From positions 26,962-71,957 of the forward strand of contig CABJEP010000013.1 in the NCBI GenBank assembly GCA_902364645.1: a stretch of DNA of 44,996 nt, read 5' to 3'. The position numbers and the translations under genes were made by a program. Positions 43,132 through 44,996 of this stretch are shown here, piece by piece; position 1 is the stretch's first letter, and the number at the start of each line of letters is the position of its first letter. The notes beneath the pieces are model-generated. The model had not been told where the DNA came from. It did not search any database and saw only the letters and a list, made by a program, of their open reading frames with translations. Source of the DNA: Coriobacteriaceae bacterium. Its GTDB lineage: Bacteria; Actinomycetota; Coriobacteriia; Coriobacteriales; Coriobacteriaceae.

Positions 43132-43139
43132 GCTATTAT
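43131..43139 (+). promoter_or_regulatory. Extended -10 promoter of pdxST
   Basis: TGCTATTAT is an extended -10 with no good -35 (ATCTGG), as expected for an activator-dependent promoter. It lies 85 bp before the pdxS start. Confidence 0.52.
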
Positions 43140-43223
43140 CTCGAAAACTGAGTATTTCGCCATACCCAGCTCCCCGATAGGATGTTCCGTCAAGCAATAC
43201 ACATGCCAACCAAGGGAGCAACC

Positions 43224-44114
43224 ATGGCAGAACAGACCAGCAAGGCCGATCGCGTTAAACTCAACCGCGAGCTCGCGCAGATGCTCAAGGGCGGCGTCAT
43301 CATGGACGTCACCACGCCCGAGCAGGCACGCATCGCCGAAGAGGCGGGCGCCTGCGCCGTCATGGCACTCGAGCGCATCCCGGCCGACATCCGTGCCGCA
43401 GGCGGCGTCTCGCGCATGAGTGACCCCAAGATGATCAAGGGCATTCAAGAGGCCGTCTCCATCCCCGTCATGGCCAAGTGCCGCATCGGTCACATTGTCG
43501 AGGCGCAGGTCCTGCAGGCCATCGAGATCGATTACATCGATGAGTCCGAGGTCCTCTCCCCTGCCGACGATGTCTACCATATCGACAAGACCCAGTTTGA
43601 CGTGCCGTTTGTCTGCGGCGCCCGCGACCTGGGCGAGGCGTTACGCCGTGTTGCCGAGGGCGCCACGATGATTCGCACCAAGGGCGAGCCGGGCACGGGC
43701 GACGTCGTCCAGGCTGTGCGTCACATGCGCAAAATCCAAAAGCAGATCCGCGACATTGTTGCATTACGCGATGATGAGCTCTTTGAGGCAGCCAAGCAAC
43801 TGCAGGTTCCGGTCGAGCTGGTCCGCGAGGTCCATGCCACAGGCAAGCTTCCCGTCGTGAACTTTGCTGCTGGCGGCGTAGCGACCCCCGCCGATGCCGC
43901 GCTGATGATGCAGCTGGGCGCCGAGGGCGTCTTTGTGGGCTCGGGCATCTTTAAGAGCGGCGACCCCGCCAAGCGCGCTGCCGCCATCGTTAAGGCCGTG
44001 GCCAACTTCACCGACGCCAAGCTCATCGCCGAGCTTTCGGAGGACCTGGGCGAGGCTATGGTGGACATCAACGCCGACGAGATCGAGATTATCATGGAGG
44101 AGCGCGGGTGCTAG
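43224..44114 (+). CDS. pdxS: Pyridoxal 5'-phosphate synthase subunit PdxS
   Basis: The synthase subunit (296 residues) of the DXP-independent vitamin B6 pathway; it builds PLP from ribose 5-phosphate, glyceraldehyde 3-phosphate and ammonia supplied by PdxT. It forms a TIM barrel: [27 protein letters not shown] at the start, [15 protein letters not shown] with the first active-site Lys, [11 protein letters not shown], and RTKGEPGTG with the second Lys. FVGSGIFKS is near the end. ATG 43224 follows AAGGGAGCAACC. pdxT starts 20 bp after its stop. Confidence 0.97.
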   Translation: MAEQTSKADRVKLNRELAQMLKGGVIMDVTTPEQARIAEEAGACAVMALERIPADIRAAGGVSRMSDPKMIKGIQEAVSIPVMAKCRIGHIVEAQVLQAIEIDYIDESEVLSPADDVYHIDKTQFDVPFVCGARDLGEALRRVAEGATMIRTKGEPGTGDVVQAVRHMRKIQKQIRDIVALRDDELFEAAKQLQVPVELVREVHATGKLPVVNFAAGGVATPADAALMMQLGAEGVFVGSGIFKSGDPAKRAAAIVKAVANFTDAKLIAELSEDLGEAMVDINADEIEIIMEERGC

Positions 44115-44134
44115 TCCGGCAGAAAGGATCGCAC

Positions 44135-44722
44135 ATGAGCGATTATGCGGACCAAACGGTCGCCGTGCTGGCGGTCCAAGGTGCTTTTGCCGAGCACGAG
44201 GCAAGACTATCCGAGCTTGGCGCACGCTGTATTGAGCTGAGGCAGGCGGCCGATTTGCGGCAGAACTTTGATCGCCTGGTCCTCCCTGGCGGCGAATCCA
44301 CCGTTCAGGGCAAGCTGCTTGATGAGTTGGGCATGCTCGAGGAGCTTCGTGCCCGCATCGCTGAAGGCATGCCCGTCCTGGGCACCTGTGCCGGTCTGAT
44401 TCTGTTGGCGCGCGATCTTGCCGCCCATGACGATAAGGGCACGCCGCGTTTGGCAACCATGGATGTACTTGTCGAGCGCAATGCCTACGGCAGGCAGCTC
44501 GGCAGCTTTCGAACCAAGGGACAGGTAGCCGGCATCGACGGTGAGGTGCCGCTGACGTTTATCCGTGCGCCCCGCATCGTCGAGGTCCACGGCGACGCCA
44601 AGGCCCTGGCAGAGGTCGATGGCCGCATCGTCGCCGCCCGCCAGGGCAACCAGCTCGGCGTAACCTTCCACCCCGAGCTCGACGACGACGCCTGCCTCCA
44701 CGAGCTCTTCCTCCAAATGTAG
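44135..44722 (+). CDS. pdxT: Pyridoxal 5'-phosphate synthase glutaminase subunit PdxT
   Basis: The glutaminase (195 residues) that provides ammonia to PdxS. Class I amidotransferase features: VLAVQGAFAEHEARL at the start, LVLPGGESTVQGKL, nucleophilic Cys in LGTCAGLILLA, and the His-Glu pair in TFHPELDDD near the C-terminus. ATG 44135 follows AGAAAGGATCGCAC; the open frame from 44108 is rejected. A long hairpin and a possible terminator lie downstream. Confidence 0.96.
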   Translation: MSDYADQTVAVLAVQGAFAEHEARLSELGARCIELRQAADLRQNFDRLVLPGGESTVQGKLLDELGMLEELRARIAEGMPVLGTCAGLILLARDLAAHDDKGTPRLATMDVLVERNAYGRQLGSFRTKGQVAGIDGEVPLTFIRAPRIVEVHGDAKALAEVDGRIVAARQGNQLGVTFHPELDDDACLHELFLQM

Positions 44723-44762
44723 GCAGAGTAGAAACGAGCGTGAATTTTCGGACACAGAACAA

Positions 44763-44830
44763 ATGAGAGTGGATAATCTCCCACTTTGAGCTTGAGTGCA
44801 GGCTCAAACCGGGAGATTGTCCACTCTCAT
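44763..44830 (+). repeat. 68-bp palindromic hairpin downstream of pdxT
   Basis: ATGAGAGTGGATAATCTCCC (44763-44782) and GGGAGATTGTCCACTCTCAT (44811-44830) form 20 paired bases with one G-U pair possible only in plus-strand RNA; the inner TTTGAGC/GCTCAAA (44785-44791, 44802-44808) pairs too. No U-run follows directly. Confidence 0.72.
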
Positions 44831-44835
44831 GCTAT

Positions 44836-44870
44836 GTAGTCGTTTAAGAACGTCCCCAATGACTACTTTT
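44836..44870 (+). terminator. Possible terminator for pdxST
   Basis: GTAGTC (44836-44841) pairs with GACTAC (44861-44866) across a 19-nt loop and TTTTT follows. The stem is short, so confidence is moderate. The rest of 44871-44996 shows only a GC-rich hairpin. Confidence 0.45.
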
Positions 44871-44952
44871 TGACAGACCTGGATTAAGGCAACGCCGATG
44901 TCTTGGTACCGACAGACACTATGACCCAATCCGAGGGCACTAAATAGACAGG

Positions 44953-44982
44953 AGCCCCCGCTCGTGACCGCGGGTCGGGGCT
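44953..44982. other. GC-rich hairpin at the right edge
   Basis: AGCCCC (44953-44958) and GGGGCT (44977-44982) with an inner CCCGC/GCGGG pairing. It may be the terminator of a minus-strand gene beyond the window; no clear U-run is seen. Confidence 0.3.
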
Positions 44983-44996
44983 GCGACAATGATGTT

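Noticed and set aside
44804..44989. Small minus-strand frame at the right edge
   Set aside because: It passes through two hairpins, has no ribosome-binding site and no recognisable protein features.

Overview
The window looks like chromosomal DNA of a high-GC, anaerobic Gram-positive actinobacterium of the class Coriobacteriia, most likely Collinsella or a close relative. This is inferred from gene content, not from a marker gene. The pointers are a single-chain PurL with a fused glutaminase, a lactate dehydrogenase/Etf complex whose EtfA carries a ferredoxin domain, a rubrerythrin with N-terminal rubredoxin, PdxST with a divergent MocR regulator, an LAxTG-type wall-sorting signal, and strong C/G third-position bias. 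No rRNA, tRNA, IS element, prophage or CRISPR array was found. Both ends of the window are intergenic.

Layout. 1-9.2 kb: a tandem 62-bp hairpin array, a cation/proton antiporter (-), purL (+), an EamA exporter (+), a membrane diguanylate cyclase (-) and a KdgT-type permease (-). 9.3-15 kb: azlCD amino-acid exporter (-), an HD hydrolase (+), and a three-gene lactate dehydrogenase-EtfB-EtfA operon (-) that should couple lactate oxidation to NAD and ferredoxin. 15.2-18.5 kb: five tightly packed genes for a cell-surface module of unknown function (small cytosolic protein, single-pass membrane protein, WxL-like secreted protein, 93-residue LAQTG-anchored peptide, 476-residue secreted protein). 18.6-25 kb: a DUF554 membrane protein, then TerB_N/TerB_C protein, DUF2791 (BrxD-like) ATPase and Lhr-like (BrxHI-like) helicase. 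That trio resembles the accessory part of some BREX/Pgl defence loci but has no methylase, PglZ or BrxC here; it is the best candidate for a poorly described system.

25-34.6 kb: a spermidine-synthase-like protein and Elp3 (-), a DUF4097 protein with a membrane-anchored XRE regulator (-), two SAM methyltransferases including a divergent TrmB (+), and a Ski2-like DUF3516 helicase (+). 34.7-40.8 kb (all -): DUF2130 putative nuclease, metallophosphoesterase, a 59-residue protein, a HIRAN protein, a 27-residue hydrophobic ORF resembling a type I toxin, and an aldehyde/alcohol dehydrogenase pair with two Rex-like operators upstream. 41-44.7 kb: reverse rubrerythrin (+), PdxR-like regulator (-) and pdxST (+).

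Non-coding structure is a notable theme. There are three different palindromic intergenic elements (42-211, 31692-31810, 44763-44830), several clear terminators, a perfect 11-bp inverted repeat between azlC and the HD gene, and a recurrent extended -10 motif TGCTAnnAT. All functional calls rest on reading the sequence and knowledge of protein families; no search was run.
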